A DNA stretch of 42,854 nucleotides from JBLIRR01 sp049472395. Lineage in GTDB: Bacteria > SZUA-182 > DTGQ01 > JBLIRR01. Location of the stretch: NCBI GenBank assembly GCA_049472395.1, contig JBLIRR010000050.1, positions 1-42,854 on the forward strand, read 5' to 3'. The notes under the pieces are model-generated. The model worked only from the letters and a program-made list of their open reading frames with translations. It was not told where the DNA came from and did no database searches. Below, one piece after another: positions 1 through 8,260 of this stretch. The first letter of the stretch is position 1. Each line of letters opens with the position of its first letter. The position numbers and the translations under genes were made by a program.

Positions 1-58
1 ATACTCATTGGTTCCAGGATAGCGATTTAAAGTTCAAATTGGTAGCCTAAGCGTTTTT

Positions 59-2809
59 CTAATTGCACAGGTCGAAATATTTCTTACTCCCTGAGCCTGA
101 AATTAATATAACAGAATTATTATACCATGGATAAATCCTATAGAGATCACTAATATTCCATCCTGCCCCAAAAGGACTATCTATCTGATTATTGATGATC
201 ATTTGTCCACTAAAGCCCTTTTTCATGGGGAAATCAACTGTAATTGGTCTTCCTTGGCTATCAAGCGCATATCCGAGGGCGGGATCTCCAAATGCCCTGG
301 CTAAATTATAGTACCCAGTGTACCAATAGGTGAGCTTTAGAGAATAAGGATAAACACCAGTTGAAAGTTGTTTCTCCTGAAAATTTATTGCATTAAATAG
401 AAATTTAGATCCTATCATGCCTTCTGTTCCCCAATATACTCCTCTTCTTTTTCTGCCTCCTACACTTGTCTCAAATTCAATTTTTTCCGGTATAGCCATT
501 TGATCAGAGTCAATATCGTAGTTCATTGATAGAATGCTTTTGGGATTAGCGCTATTGCTTGTATACATTAATGATAATGAATAAGATTGTCCTAATGCAT
601 GATAGGATGGGAGTTTATACTCCTCCATTAATTCTCCATTTCGAAAAACAACTTTAGATTGCCCACTATTGCCGGCTTTGCCGCATGGCTTCGGTTCATT
701 AACCTTGCCATTTTCATCTGTTATATTTTCTTTTCGCGGTGGTGTGGCGTTTTCCGGTGGGCTTGCGGGAAAATTAAGATCGTAGGGACTAAAATGCCTC
801 ACATAATATTCCATATATTTCCCATCAGCAGTAATTTTTCCCATGCCATCCGCTACCCACTGCCCTAAATCTTTTCTATAATATCCAACCGGCACAGGGG
901 TTCCCGGGGCAAAGTCAAACGTGTTTTCAACTAATAAACGTACGGGTTTTTTTAATGATAAGCCATCTGGCAATAATTCCACTGCGCAGGTAAAGTAAGA
1001 AGTAGGAGGCAAGTCACCAGGAAGTTCTTGGGAATGATGAAAGCGGGTCGCAGAAACTCCAACAGTCTCAGACACGGTATCCGGTTCAAAATGAAGCTCA
1101 ACATCTTGTGTTGAATTCACTAGGTATCCGCCAGCTTCCGGGGTAATAGAAGCTACAATAGGATCAAGAGGCACTAAATATATAGAATCGACAGCAAAGT
1201 CATGCCCTGATTTTACTCGAATACGCCTTTGCGCATAGGTATATCCTTCCTTTTCTATTAATAATAAATATACTCCCTCATCTGGTGTTGGGAATGAAAA
1301 TTTTCCTCTTTCATTTGTTATACTCTGTCCTACGTCAGCCATCTTAATGCGAGCATGTGCTATGGGTGCTTTAGTGCTGGCATCAAACACCTCTCCATCA
1401 ATATATGCCGATGTATCGCTTGCCTCCGGGGCTTGATCGCATAAGTCAGCTCCATCACAATCTTCATCTATTCCATTACATATGATCTCTTCTGCTCCCG
1501 GATATACAGCGGGATTCTGATCGTGACAATCACCATCAAATGCCGTATAACCATCAGAATCCATATCCGTTAAATGATACGCAATAGCATCTTCACCATT
1601 ACAGTCTTCATCAATGCCATTGTCCGGAATATCAGTGGCTCCGGGGAATATATCCGGATTATTATCATTACAATCGCCTTGAGCTTCGGAGAAAAGATCT
1701 CCGTCAATATCCTTTAAAACGCAAGGCTGATCATTTCCATTACAATCTTGATCGATATTATCTTCACAAATCTCTTGTGCGCCGGGATTAATAGCAGGAT
1801 TTGTATCATCACAATCTATCGGACCACATTTATTTCCTTCAATGGCAAAACCATCATTATCAATATCAGTGCATGGACATTCCAAATCTTCTCCGCTACA
1901 ATCCTGATCGATACCATCCCCACAAATTTCAAGAGCTGCGGTATTAATATCACTTTTTGTGTCATCACAATCGCTGTTGTCTTCCACATAACCCGAAGGA
2001 GCAGTGCAAGCTAAAATAGAACTATCGGGATTACCGAAAGTATCGCTATCAGCGTCTTCGTAATAGGTATTTTTTACCCCTTCATCTATCTCACCATCAC
2101 AGTTATCATCTATTTGGTTGCATACCTCAGAAGCATCAGGATTAATATCAGATCGACTGTCATTACAATCTATAGGACCACATTGACCACCTTCCAGTGC
2201 AAAGCCATCGCAATCCGAATCTGTACAGATTCCACTTATATTTACTGTAAATGCTCCGCCGGGCTTTCCTTTTACTTCCGTTGAAATGGTATTCTCACCT
2301 AAAAGAAGGCAAGCATCTAAAGGGATTTCGAAAAAGGAGTCTTCGTTTTTAAAGTCACGTTTGGAAAGAATTTTTCGATGATTAATAGTGATTTTTAAAT
2401 ACGTTTCCCGCTTATGTTTTTTGTGACGATATTTGCTGACGCCCTTATGCTTTTTCTTCTTCTTGGATTTACTACTTTCATAGTCTTCTTCATTGTGATC
2501 ATAAATCCTTAATACATATGGAAGCCCTAAATTAGAGATGGTAAACGTATCGTTAACTCGGTGTGGTTTCCCCTTTTCTCTGATATAGTCTTTATCGCCA
2601 AAGGCCTTAAATTCCACTAGAGTACACACGTTGGTACACACCACATCAGATTCATAATCATGATCTATGCTGTCTTCACAAGTATTGGGAGAAGCAAGAT
2701 TACTCTTGCGATTATTTCTTTTTGTTTTTCCAGCAAAGCTTAACGAGTGAATAAAGAATATACAGATAGTAAAAAAAATAACTGATGAGACATCAACGTA
2801 CTTTTTCAT
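59..2809 (-). CDS. Secreted MopE-repeat / RHS-type N-terminal protein, possibly truncated
   Basis: Large secreted surface protein. The preferred start is the ATG at 2809, which gives a clean signal peptide (MKKYVD... to SLSFAG) and has AAAGGAG upstream; an ATG at 2833 is also in frame. Order of parts: a Lys-rich segment, then about five MopE-type metal-binding repeats (DCDD..INPGA.EIC..GIDQDCNG), a carboxypeptidase-like regulatory domain (AYIDGEVFDAST), a beta-rich region, and the start of an RHS wall-type domain (SPFGAGWNISDLYRIYP near the C-terminus). RHS proteins normally continue with many YD repeats, whereas this one stops about 30 residues after the SPFGAGW motif. Either it is truncated by a frameshift or the repeat part is absent. 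The window edge prevents checking what follows. Acidic repeats suggest Ca2+ or other metal binding; no substrate can be inferred. Confidence 0.8.
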   Translation of the reverse strand: MKKYVDVSSVIFFTICIFFIHSLSFAGKTKRNNRKSNLASPNTCEDSIDHDYESDVVCTNVCTLVEFKAFGDKDYIREKGKPHRVNDTFTISNLGLPYVLRIYDHNEEDYESSKSKKKKKHKGVSKYRHKKHKRETYLKITINHRKILSKRDFKNEDSFFEIPLDACLLLGENTISTEVKGKPGGAFTVNISGICTDSDCDGFALEGGQCGPIDCNDSRSDINPDASEVCNQIDDNCDGEIDEGVKNTYYEDADSDTFGNPDSSILACTAPSGYVEDNSDCDDTKSDINTAALEICGDGIDQDCSGEDLECPCTDIDNDGFAIEGNKCGPIDCDDTNPAINPGAQEICEDNIDQDCNGNDQPCVLKDIDGDLFSEAQGDCNDNNPDIFPGATDIPDNGIDEDCNGEDAIAYHLTDMDSDGYTAFDGDCHDQNPAVYPGAEEIICNGIDEDCDGADLCDQAPEASDTSAYIDGEVFDASTKAPIAHARIKMADVGQSITNERGKFSFPTPDEGVYLLLIEKEGYTYAQRRIRVKSGHDFAVDSIYLVPLDPIVASITPEAGGYLVNSTQDVELHFEPDTVSETVGVSATRFHHSQELPGDLPPTSYFTCAVELLPDGLSLKKPVRLLVENTFDFAPGTPVPVGYYRKDLGQWVADGMGKITADGKYMEYYVRHFSPYDLNFPASPPENATPPRKENITDENGKVNEPKPCGKAGNSGQSKVVFRNGELMEEYKLPSYHALGQSYSLSLMYTSNSANPKSILSMNYDIDSDQMAIPEKIEFETSVGGRKRRGVYWGTEGMIGSKFLFNAINFQEKQLSTGVYPYSLKLTYWYTGYYNLARAFGDPALGYALDSQGRPITVDFPMKKGFSGQMIINNQIDSPFGAGWNISDLYRIYPWYNNSVILISGSGSKKYFDLCN

Positions 2810-2843
2810 CTTTTCTAAAATCTCCTTTCTCATATGCGCTGTA

Positions 2844-3881
2844 TCATTTTTTTAAAAAAGACCAATAAAGCCTGAATTCAAGCCATTCATGGAGAGTATT
2901 TATCACTAAGCCAAGCAACAAGGAGACAAGAAGAATATGCGTTACTAATAGTATAGTCAGCCTTTTCCCCAAGAATTTGTAAAGCATCACCAGTGATGAG
3001 ATGCACACGGCTGTGGAAGTAAGTGAGAAAGCAACAGCCGAACCTAAAGGAAGCCCCCCGAAATGCATCAGTGGTCTTAAAAGGAGCACATCAGCGCCGT
3101 TACAGAAATAAAGCGGCAGTCCAATCAAAACAACGACGGCAATCCCTGCCAGATTGCCGGAAAGATTATATTCGTCAATTATCTTCATCGGCACGATATA
3201 TTCTGCCGCCATTCCCAAACCACCTGCTATGAGCAGGTATGGAAGAATTGCTTTTAACAGCTCATAGGACACAAGATATACATCTCCTTGCCCTATACTA
3301 CAGGACTTTTTTCGACACGTCTCTAAGAGTGTGAGTTCCCCGATTGTATCCTTTGAATAGAACAATTCAACCACGAAACCGGCTGAAACAGCTAGAATAA
3401 ATGCGCTGACAATCCTCAGTATTGCATATTCATACCCTATTACTGAAAAGGAAAGCATTATTATGACAGGATTCAGCAGTGGAGCAGACACAATGAATGT
3501 AATGATGGTCCGAAACGGTAACTTCTCTTTCATTGATTGCACCAGGGGTATTGTGGTGCAAGCGCAAACAGGTAGGAGCGAAGCATACATAAAGGATGTG
3601 ACCGGATTTTTCGGGTAGAAGCGACTGAAATTGGAAAACCATCTCTCAAGGAGGATAGCGATAAAAATCCCCGCAATTACGATCGCGGTGAGTTCAAAAA
3701 AATACTCATACACCAAAAACCAGAATTTGGGAAGGATCGCATACAGAATGCATTTATCTCGATTGAGAAACGTAATGTTATTTACATTTTTGTATATACT
3801 ATCAGCCGTTAATAACAATAAAACGCCAATTACAAAAGCCTTGATAAGATTTCGTTTCGGCTTTCCTTCCGGATCCTTCAT
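2844..3881 (-). CDS. Permease, ArsP/DUF318-like (PF03773 type)
   Basis: Integral membrane protein of about 345 residues with eight or more hydrophobic segments. The motif PVCACTTIPLV near residue 110 resembles the PVCSCGxxPL signature of the DUF318/ArsP permease family, whose members include organoarsenical and metal exporters. A second half with SGNLAGIAVVVLIGLPLYFCNGADVLLL matches the repeated permease fold. The ATG at 3881 overlaps the TGA of the upstream gene as ATGA, suggesting translational coupling; a longer start at 3893 is possible. The substrate is unknown. Partnership with a secreted repeat protein suggests an envelope function, but this is inference. Confidence 0.72.
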   Translation of the reverse strand: MKDPEGKPKRNLIKAFVIGVLLLLTADSIYKNVNNITFLNRDKCILYAILPKFWFLVYEYFFELTAIVIAGIFIAILLERWFSNFSRFYPKNPVTSFMYASLLPVCACTTIPLVQSMKEKLPFRTIITFIVSAPLLNPVIIMLSFSVIGYEYAILRIVSAFILAVSAGFVVELFYSKDTIGELTLLETCRKKSCSIGQGDVYLVSYELLKAILPYLLIAGGLGMAAEYIVPMKIIDEYNLSGNLAGIAVVVLIGLPLYFCNGADVLLLRPLMHFGGLPLGSAVAFSLTSTAVCISSLVMLYKFLGKRLTILLVTHILLVSLLLGLVINTLHEWLEFRLYWSFLKK

Positions 3882-5485
3882 TCGTTGGACCATTCTTTTT
3901 TGAATACTTCGTATTGTATTATGAATTTATTATCCTGATTAGTATTTATGTTGATATGATTCCTGACAGCTTCAGCCAGGCATTCCCAATAACCTATCTT
4001 TACCAGGAAAGGAATAAGCCCTTTTCTTTTCCATTTGGGATTATCTTGAAGGTGCTTCATCAAGTCGAGGGCATATATACGTGTGTATTCCTGCAATCGT
4101 TCGAACGTACAGTAAAGAAGCAGGCCGATTTTTTTAAGTTCTTCTCGTTCTTGATCGGGTGTGCTATAAGAATCCCTCAATCTTCTGGCAAAAGCATACA
4201 CTTTTTTGAAATAGTTTTTTTTGTCTAATATACAGGTCTCGGCCCAAGCCTGTTTGCGATCAATTCCCCGGTAGGTGATAAATCCATCCGAGACCCGAAC
4301 AGTCAAAGCCATCTGATCTTTAATGATATAAAGCACATCCTTATATTCAAAACAATGCCATCTGACATTGCAATGCATCTGTTTGGCCCTCATAAGACTT
4401 TGACCGTAATGTTTTTTTCGTGGAGGATTACGCCTCTCCAATTCCGTCCGGTAAAAAGAAAAAACATCCGTCACATCAGCATCACTTTTATAGATAACAG
4501 TTTTTTCAGATTCATCTGCATGGACTATCGTTGCATCGGGATATGCGGGAATACGGCGAAAAAACTGTATATTATTTTCTGCCAAAGGGTCAGCGTCACT
4601 TTTATCCGAAGCCAATATTGCAGCCCGGGCCTGCTTGCGATCAACTCCCTGGTAAATAATTGATCCATCCGACACACGTATGGTCAGTGCCATCTTTTTC
4701 TTAAAAATATATAGTGCATTTTCATATTCATAACTTTTCCATCTGATAGCGCACCCCTTTTGGTTCTCCGTGATACCATTTTTTCCATTTTTTTTTCTGC
4801 CTATAGATTTCCATCTTTCCATCTCTTTTTTGTAAAAAGAAAAAACATCCTGAACACGAGCATCACTCTGATAGATAACTCTTTTTTGAGATTCATCCGC
4901 ATAGACCAGGAGTGAGCCGGGATAAATAGGAATATGCTGAAAAAACTTCACCGTATCTTTTTCAATAAGAATATCTTCTCCTTCTGCTCGTTTTACTATC
5001 TCGGCCCAGGCCTGATTGCGATCAATTCCCTGATAGGTAATTGATCCGTCCGAGACTCGAATAGTCAAAGCCATCTGATTTTTAATGATATAAAGCACAT
5101 CCTTAAATTCAAAACAATGCCATCTGATATTACACGCCATTTGCTTGGCCCTGATAAAACTCCGTATGTGGTCTTTTTTGCGAGGCGGATTCCGTTCTTC
5201 CATCTCCTTTATGTAAAAAGAAAAAATATCCTTCGCACCAGCATTACTTTGATAGATAACGGTCTTTTTAGATTCATCCGCATGGACGAAGAGTGAACCG
5301 GGATATGCCGGAATACGACGAAAAAATTTCACCTTAGCGTTTTCCCCGGAAACACCTTCCTTGTTGCTTTCGATGGATAATTGTGCTGCTGCCTTTTTCA
5401 AGATAAAAGACTCGGTTTTTATCCACCCACATAGAAGAACGAATGGTATGCAAACCCCGAATAAAGATTTTAAAGAAATAGGCAT
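3878..5485 (-). CDS. Secreted protein with three ~120-residue tandem repeats
   Basis: I do not recognise the family. A hydrophobic N-terminus (residues 5-25) looks like a signal peptide or anchor. Three homologous units follow at roughly residues 52-175, 178-300 and 305-425. Each starts KFFRRIPAYPGS, continues HADESKKTVIYQS and DIFSFYxxEMER, and ends ALTIRVSDGSITYQGIDRxQAWAE. Units 1 and 3 share extra motifs (NPPRKK, RAKQM, RWHCFE) and are closer to each other than to unit 2. The last 110 residues are a different, helical domain. The gene overlaps the permease downstream by ATGA, so the two are probably co-expressed. Each repeat reads like an alpha/beta module of the kind found in periplasmic domains of unknown function. 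Confidence 0.75.
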   Translation of the reverse strand: MPISLKSLFGVCIPFVLLCGWIKTESFILKKAAAQLSIESNKEGVSGENAKVKFFRRIPAYPGSLFVHADESKKTVIYQSNAGAKDIFSFYIKEMEERNPPRKKDHIRSFIRAKQMACNIRWHCFEFKDVLYIIKNQMALTIRVSDGSITYQGIDRNQAWAEIVKRAEGEDILIEKDTVKFFQHIPIYPGSLLVYADESQKRVIYQSDARVQDVFSFYKKEMERWKSIGRKKNGKNGITENQKGCAIRWKSYEYENALYIFKKKMALTIRVSDGSIIYQGVDRKQARAAILASDKSDADPLAENNIQFFRRIPAYPDATIVHADESEKTVIYKSDADVTDVFSFYRTELERRNPPRKKHYGQSLMRAKQMHCNVRWHCFEYKDVLYIIKDQMALTVRVSDGFITYRGIDRKQAWAETCILDKKNYFKKVYAFARRLRDSYSTPDQEREELKKIGLLLYCTFERLQEYTRIYALDLMKHLQDNPKWKRKGLIPFLVKIGYWECLAEAVRNHININTNQDNKFIIQYEVFKKEWSNE

Positions 5486-5670
5486 ATCGTAGCTTATATT
5501 GAACTCTGATTCATTATAGCATTTATACTATTCTTGGATTTTAATATTCTGTCATAAATATAATACTCTGTCAAGAGAATATAAAATAAAAATAGAGTAT
5601 ACATTAAAAATAACTTGCTAAAGTTTCGCACATCAAAATTTTATCAGTTGAAAGTATACAAAAGAAAAGA

Positions 5671-6354
5671 TAGAAAGCCCGATCTGGGGATCACCTCATA
5701 TCAGAGATGAGCTAAGGAAAGTTGGAATCGATATAGCCAAGTCAAGCATCGAAAAATATATGGTTAAACACAGAAAGCCACCATCACCAACATGGCGGGC
5801 GTTTTGGGATAATCATGCGAAGGACCTTATTTCCATCGATTTCTTTGTGGTTCCAACCATAAGAAATATAATTCTTTTTGTGTTTTTGATATTGGCTCAG
5901 GACCGTCGTCGAGTGGTTCATTTCAATGTAACAACACCCAACAGCGGAATGGACTGCTCAGCAGTTAGTAGAAGCTTTCCCATACGATACAGCCCCCAAA
6001 TATCTTCTTCGGGATCGAGATAGCATATACGGCCAAATCTTTCAGAATCGAGTGAAAAACATGGGTACAAAAGAAGTGAAGATCGCACCGCGAAGTCCAT
6101 AGCAAAACCCTTATGTTGAAAGGCTTATCGGATTGATAAGGCGCGAGTGTCTTGATCACATAATCGTATTGAATGAGCGGCATCTTAGAAAAATCTTAAC
6201 GAGCTATTTTGCCTATTATTACCGCTATAGAACTCATCTCTCACTTGATAGCGACTGTCCGGAGTCAAGACCGATTCAGCCAGAAGAGATGGGCAAAATA
6301 ATTGCGTTTCCAGAGGTGGGAGATCTTCATCATCATTATGAACATCGTTCCTAA
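5671..6354 (+). pseudogene. IS481-like (rve) transposase, frameshifted relic
   Basis: DDE integrase-type transposase remnant. Reading frames pieced together give WGSPHIRDELRKVGI, then HRKPPSPTWRAFW, SIDFFVVPT, LFVFLILAQDRRRVVHFNVT, a shift near 5935, then HPTAEWTAQQLVEAFPYD, LLRDRDSIYG, IAPRSP, a TAG at about 6101 where Trp is expected, and NPYVERLIGLIRRECLDH. The end is HHHYEHRS. At least one frameshift and one nonsense codon make it inactive, and the N-terminal DNA-binding part is not recognisable. A second, shorter relic of the same element lies on the opposite strand near 27.5 kb. Confidence 0.88.
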
Positions 6355-6513
6355 CGTCAAGGGACCGCTGTCAACATTTTAATAGCTGCATCAAATTATA
6401 GCTCCTGCTATAACTTGAATAATGATCCTTTTACTTTCTCAAGATTACTGAAGATCAAATTTTCTGAAACTTTGCTCTACCGATTTTTCGCAAAATCAAT
6501 TTTCGGGAAGGAC
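6354..6513 (+). mobile_element. Right-end flank of the IS481-like element (copy 1)
   Basis: Non-coding tail downstream of the transposase relic. It shares TCAAGGGACCGCT, AATAATGATCCTTTTACTT and AATTTTCGGGAAGGAC with the reverse complement of 27410-27560. Similarity stops at 6513, three bases before the stop codon of the neighbouring minus-strand gene, so this is the likely element boundary. Confidence 0.7.
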
Positions 6514-6515
6514 AT

Positions 6516-7100
6516 TTACCATTCAATTCTAGGCCAATCAACGCACCAAACACCTGGCATACATACGTCGGTTAGGGTTCCAGCCATAGTAGATGAAAGA
6601 CCTAAAGTGTGCAGATTTAAATCGTATTTTGTATAATTATATACATAATCAAATGTTGGGAATGTCCATAAATCGTAACTTGAATTTACCAACGCAGCTG
6701 ATTCGCCTGCTGCTTTGAAAGTTGAAAATATGCTATAGTATTCTAAAATTCCAGTGAACCATGGCATTGTTTGAGACTCTCCCTCTCCCCATATTAAATA
6801 CATATAATCTGGCCATCCTTTATTAGGGTTGGCGATGTCCCACTCATGAGGGATATCTCTCACGTCAATTTGTTGGGTACCAATTCGTACAGCTGGATAA
6901 TTTATCTTTATTCCGGGAAAAGCAGCAATCCAATTGCGAAACCATTTATTTTCTTCCTTATCATCCCTAAGAGATGGGAAGCGATGCAAATCCCCGATAG
7001 AAAATTGGCACGCTGCCACTCTTGGGAAACTAATAGATATTAAAAATATTATAAGTATTCCTAAAAAAATTTGTCTACTATAAATCTCTATGTATTTCAT
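6516..7100 (-). CDS. Secreted protein of unknown function
   Basis: No family recognised. It is a 194-residue protein with an N-terminal signal peptide (hydrophobic residues 10-28, cleavage probably after VAA). The mature part is rich in Trp, Tyr and Phe (DYMYLIWGEGES, TMPWFTGILEYYS, CMPGVWCVDWPRIEW), with two Cys near the C-terminus that could form a disulfide. The stop codon lies only 3 bp beyond the boundary of the insertion-sequence relic, so the C-terminus may have been cut by that insertion. A run of AGGAGAG-like sequence precedes the start. The aromatic richness suggests a beta-sandwich or carbohydrate-facing surface, but that is a guess. Confidence 0.6.
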   Translation of the reverse strand: MKYIEIYSRQIFLGILIIFLISISFPRVAACQFSIGDLHRFPSLRDDKEENKWFRNWIAAFPGIKINYPAVRIGTQQIDVRDIPHEWDIANPNKGWPDYMYLIWGEGESQTMPWFTGILEYYSIFSTFKAAGESAALVNSSYDLWTFPTFDYVYNYTKYDLNLHTLGLSSTMAGTLTDVCMPGVWCVDWPRIEW

Positions 7101-7728
7101 ATTCTCTCCTTTTGTGTAAAATGGTCCAAACTGAAGAACTTCATTGTTTAAAAATTGATTAAACCATCTTGATCCATCAATATTCTAAAAAATTATTATA
7201 TCATAATACGAAAGATTTGACAATATAAATTATTATCCATATCCAGGAAAATCAAAAATCCGAGGTGATAAATAATAGGGATAATCAATTTGATTTTACC
7301 ATATTTTGTTATTCATTGTATTATTTTTTGGATTTAATTACGCAGTTAGGTCAACCAAATTTTATTTTTGTGCAGATTTTCTTACTAATTTTTTCTAAAT
7401 CATTTTAAAACAAGAAAAATATGAACTTTTTTGAAAGGTTTTTTAATCTGCATACTCCTCATAAAGGCATATTTAACCGACCACCTGGCACAATCTTAGT
7501 TTACTATGCCGGGTTACTGGGCAGGGGCACGAAAAAACTTTGGACACGGCCGGCAAGGGTATCGGAGAAAGGCTTCATGCGGTAAGGCACACATTACAAA
7601 AAAGAAAAGGAAATCAGATGAAAATCGCCATGACAGACAAGAGAAATGAATGGAACGCAGATTGGGAGTATTTATATATCTGGGGGTAGACCGAATCCTT
7701 AAGATGAGAAGAACGTTCCATCCATTCT
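7101..7728. other. AT-rich intergenic region with an unrecognised open frame
   Basis: Mostly AT-rich with no recognised gene. On the plus strand a frame is open from 7477 to 7689 (about 70 codons). It has no good start until an ATG at 7618 preceded by AAAAGG, giving a 23-residue peptide ending DWEYLYIWG. This could be the tail of a lost gene. Bases 7231-7290 are a direct copy of a segment at 25420-25485. Confidence 0.4.
7231..7290 (+). repeat. Dispersed direct repeat, copy 1
   Basis: TTATCCATAT, then GGAAAATCAAAAATCCGAGG, then a TGATAAAT(T)AATAGGG stretch shared almost exactly with 25420-25485 in the same orientation. The two copies are about 18 kb apart. The function is unknown and no coding sense is seen here. 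Confidence 0.7.
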
Positions 7729-7753
7729 TTTTACACTACTTTTTAGTGTAAAA
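7729..7753. other. Perfect 10-bp inverted repeat
   Basis: TTTTACACTA and TAGTGTAAAA separated by five bases, immediately followed by a third partial copy (TAGTGTAG). It could be a protein binding site or a weak bidirectional terminator upstream of the tandem-repeat segment. Confidence 0.4.
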
Positions 7754-7782
7754 TAGTGTAGTCTATTATCCACCACAATAAG

Positions 7783-7908
7783 GAAGATGTACTGGTAAAA
7801 CCTGTAAGAGATGGTTCAGTTGTGAACGTCTCTACTGGGGGTACAGAAGATGTACTGGAAAAGTCTGTAAAAGATGGTTTAGTTGTGAACGCCTTTACTG
7901 GAGGTGCA
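7783..7908 (+). repeat. Two 63-bp tandem repeats inside an open frame
   Basis: Units 7783-7845 and 7846-7908 differ at few positions and are in frame. On the plus strand they encode two 21-residue units of the form EDVLxKxVxDGxVVNxxTGG(T/A), and the frame runs from 7762 to a stop at 7926. No ATG, GTG or TTG start is in frame, so expression is uncertain. The minus strand is also open and gives a Ser/Thr/Pro-rich reading. It may be the remnant of a repeat-containing peptide gene. Confidence 0.5.
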
Positions 7909-7999
7909 GAAAATGAAAAAATGTAGAATAAAATCAAAAAAAAAGAGAATAAGACCATTTATTTTTCAGAAGAATTTATTTATTTTAAATAGTATTAGG

Positions 8000-8029
8000 T
8001 TGAAAGTTATTATTTCCTGAATTTATAGA
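8000..8029 (+). promoter_or_regulatory. Possible sigma70-type promoter for the microgene
   Basis: TTGAAA at 8000-8005 and TATAGA at 8024-8029 with an 18-bp spacer. A start about 7 bases downstream would leave a very short leader beginning at the ribosome binding site, so the assignment is tentative. Confidence 0.35.
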
Positions 8030-8048
8030 TGGAGGGAGGTGAGAAGGT

Positions 8049-8111
8049 ATGAAAATTAAAAAAATAAAAAAAGAGACCAAGGGTCTATGCAAATGCGGCG
8101 GTTCATGCTAA
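8049..8111 (+). CDS. 20-residue Cys-rich peptide (possible RiPP precursor or leader peptide)
   Basis: A tiny but well-formed gene. GGGAGGTGA, an almost perfect complement of the 16S anti-SD, lies 8-9 bases before the ATG. The peptide has a very basic Lys-rich first half (MKIKKIKKETKG) and a C-terminal LCKCGGSC with three Cys, ending at TAA. A strong rho-independent terminator begins 17 bases later, so this is a complete small transcription unit rather than a random ORF. Two readings are plausible. One is a modified or secreted peptide. The other is a leader peptide whose Cys/Gly codons sense translation and attenuate the efflux operon that starts 150 bases downstream. No dedicated maturase is adjacent. 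Confidence 0.6.
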   Translation: MKIKKIKKETKGLCKCGGSC

Positions 8112-8127
8112 GGGACTCGCTACATCC

Positions 8128-8162
8128 GGGGCTGATAGTTACTCTATCAGCCCCATTTTTTT
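8128..8162 (+). terminator. Rho-independent terminator after the microgene
   Basis: Perfect 11-bp stem GGGGCTGATAG / CTATCAGCCCC with a 5-base loop and an ATTTTTTT tail. An alternative outer pairing exists: ACATCCGG at 8122-8129 with CCGGATGT at 8165-8172, which would compete for two stem bases. Confidence 0.88.
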
Positions 8163-8260
8163 AGCCGGATGTCACTATACATTCTCATCTTCATTTTTTG
8201 TCTATGATGTGTATATAGGTTTCTCCCACGTTTAAAAAGAGAAGAAAGGTATATGCAAAA

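Noticed and set aside
7743..7958. Minus-strand 71-codon frame with a signal-peptide-like start over the 63-bp repeats
   Set aside because: It is the complement of the tandem repeat. It has no ribosome binding site, and its Ser/Thr/Pro-rich sequence follows from the repeat composition.
8049..8111. Methanobactin precursor
   Set aside because: Size and basic leader are similar, but the core LCKCGGSC lacks the two separated Cys-Gly/Ala-Ser/Thr motifs and no MbnB/MbnC-type genes are present.
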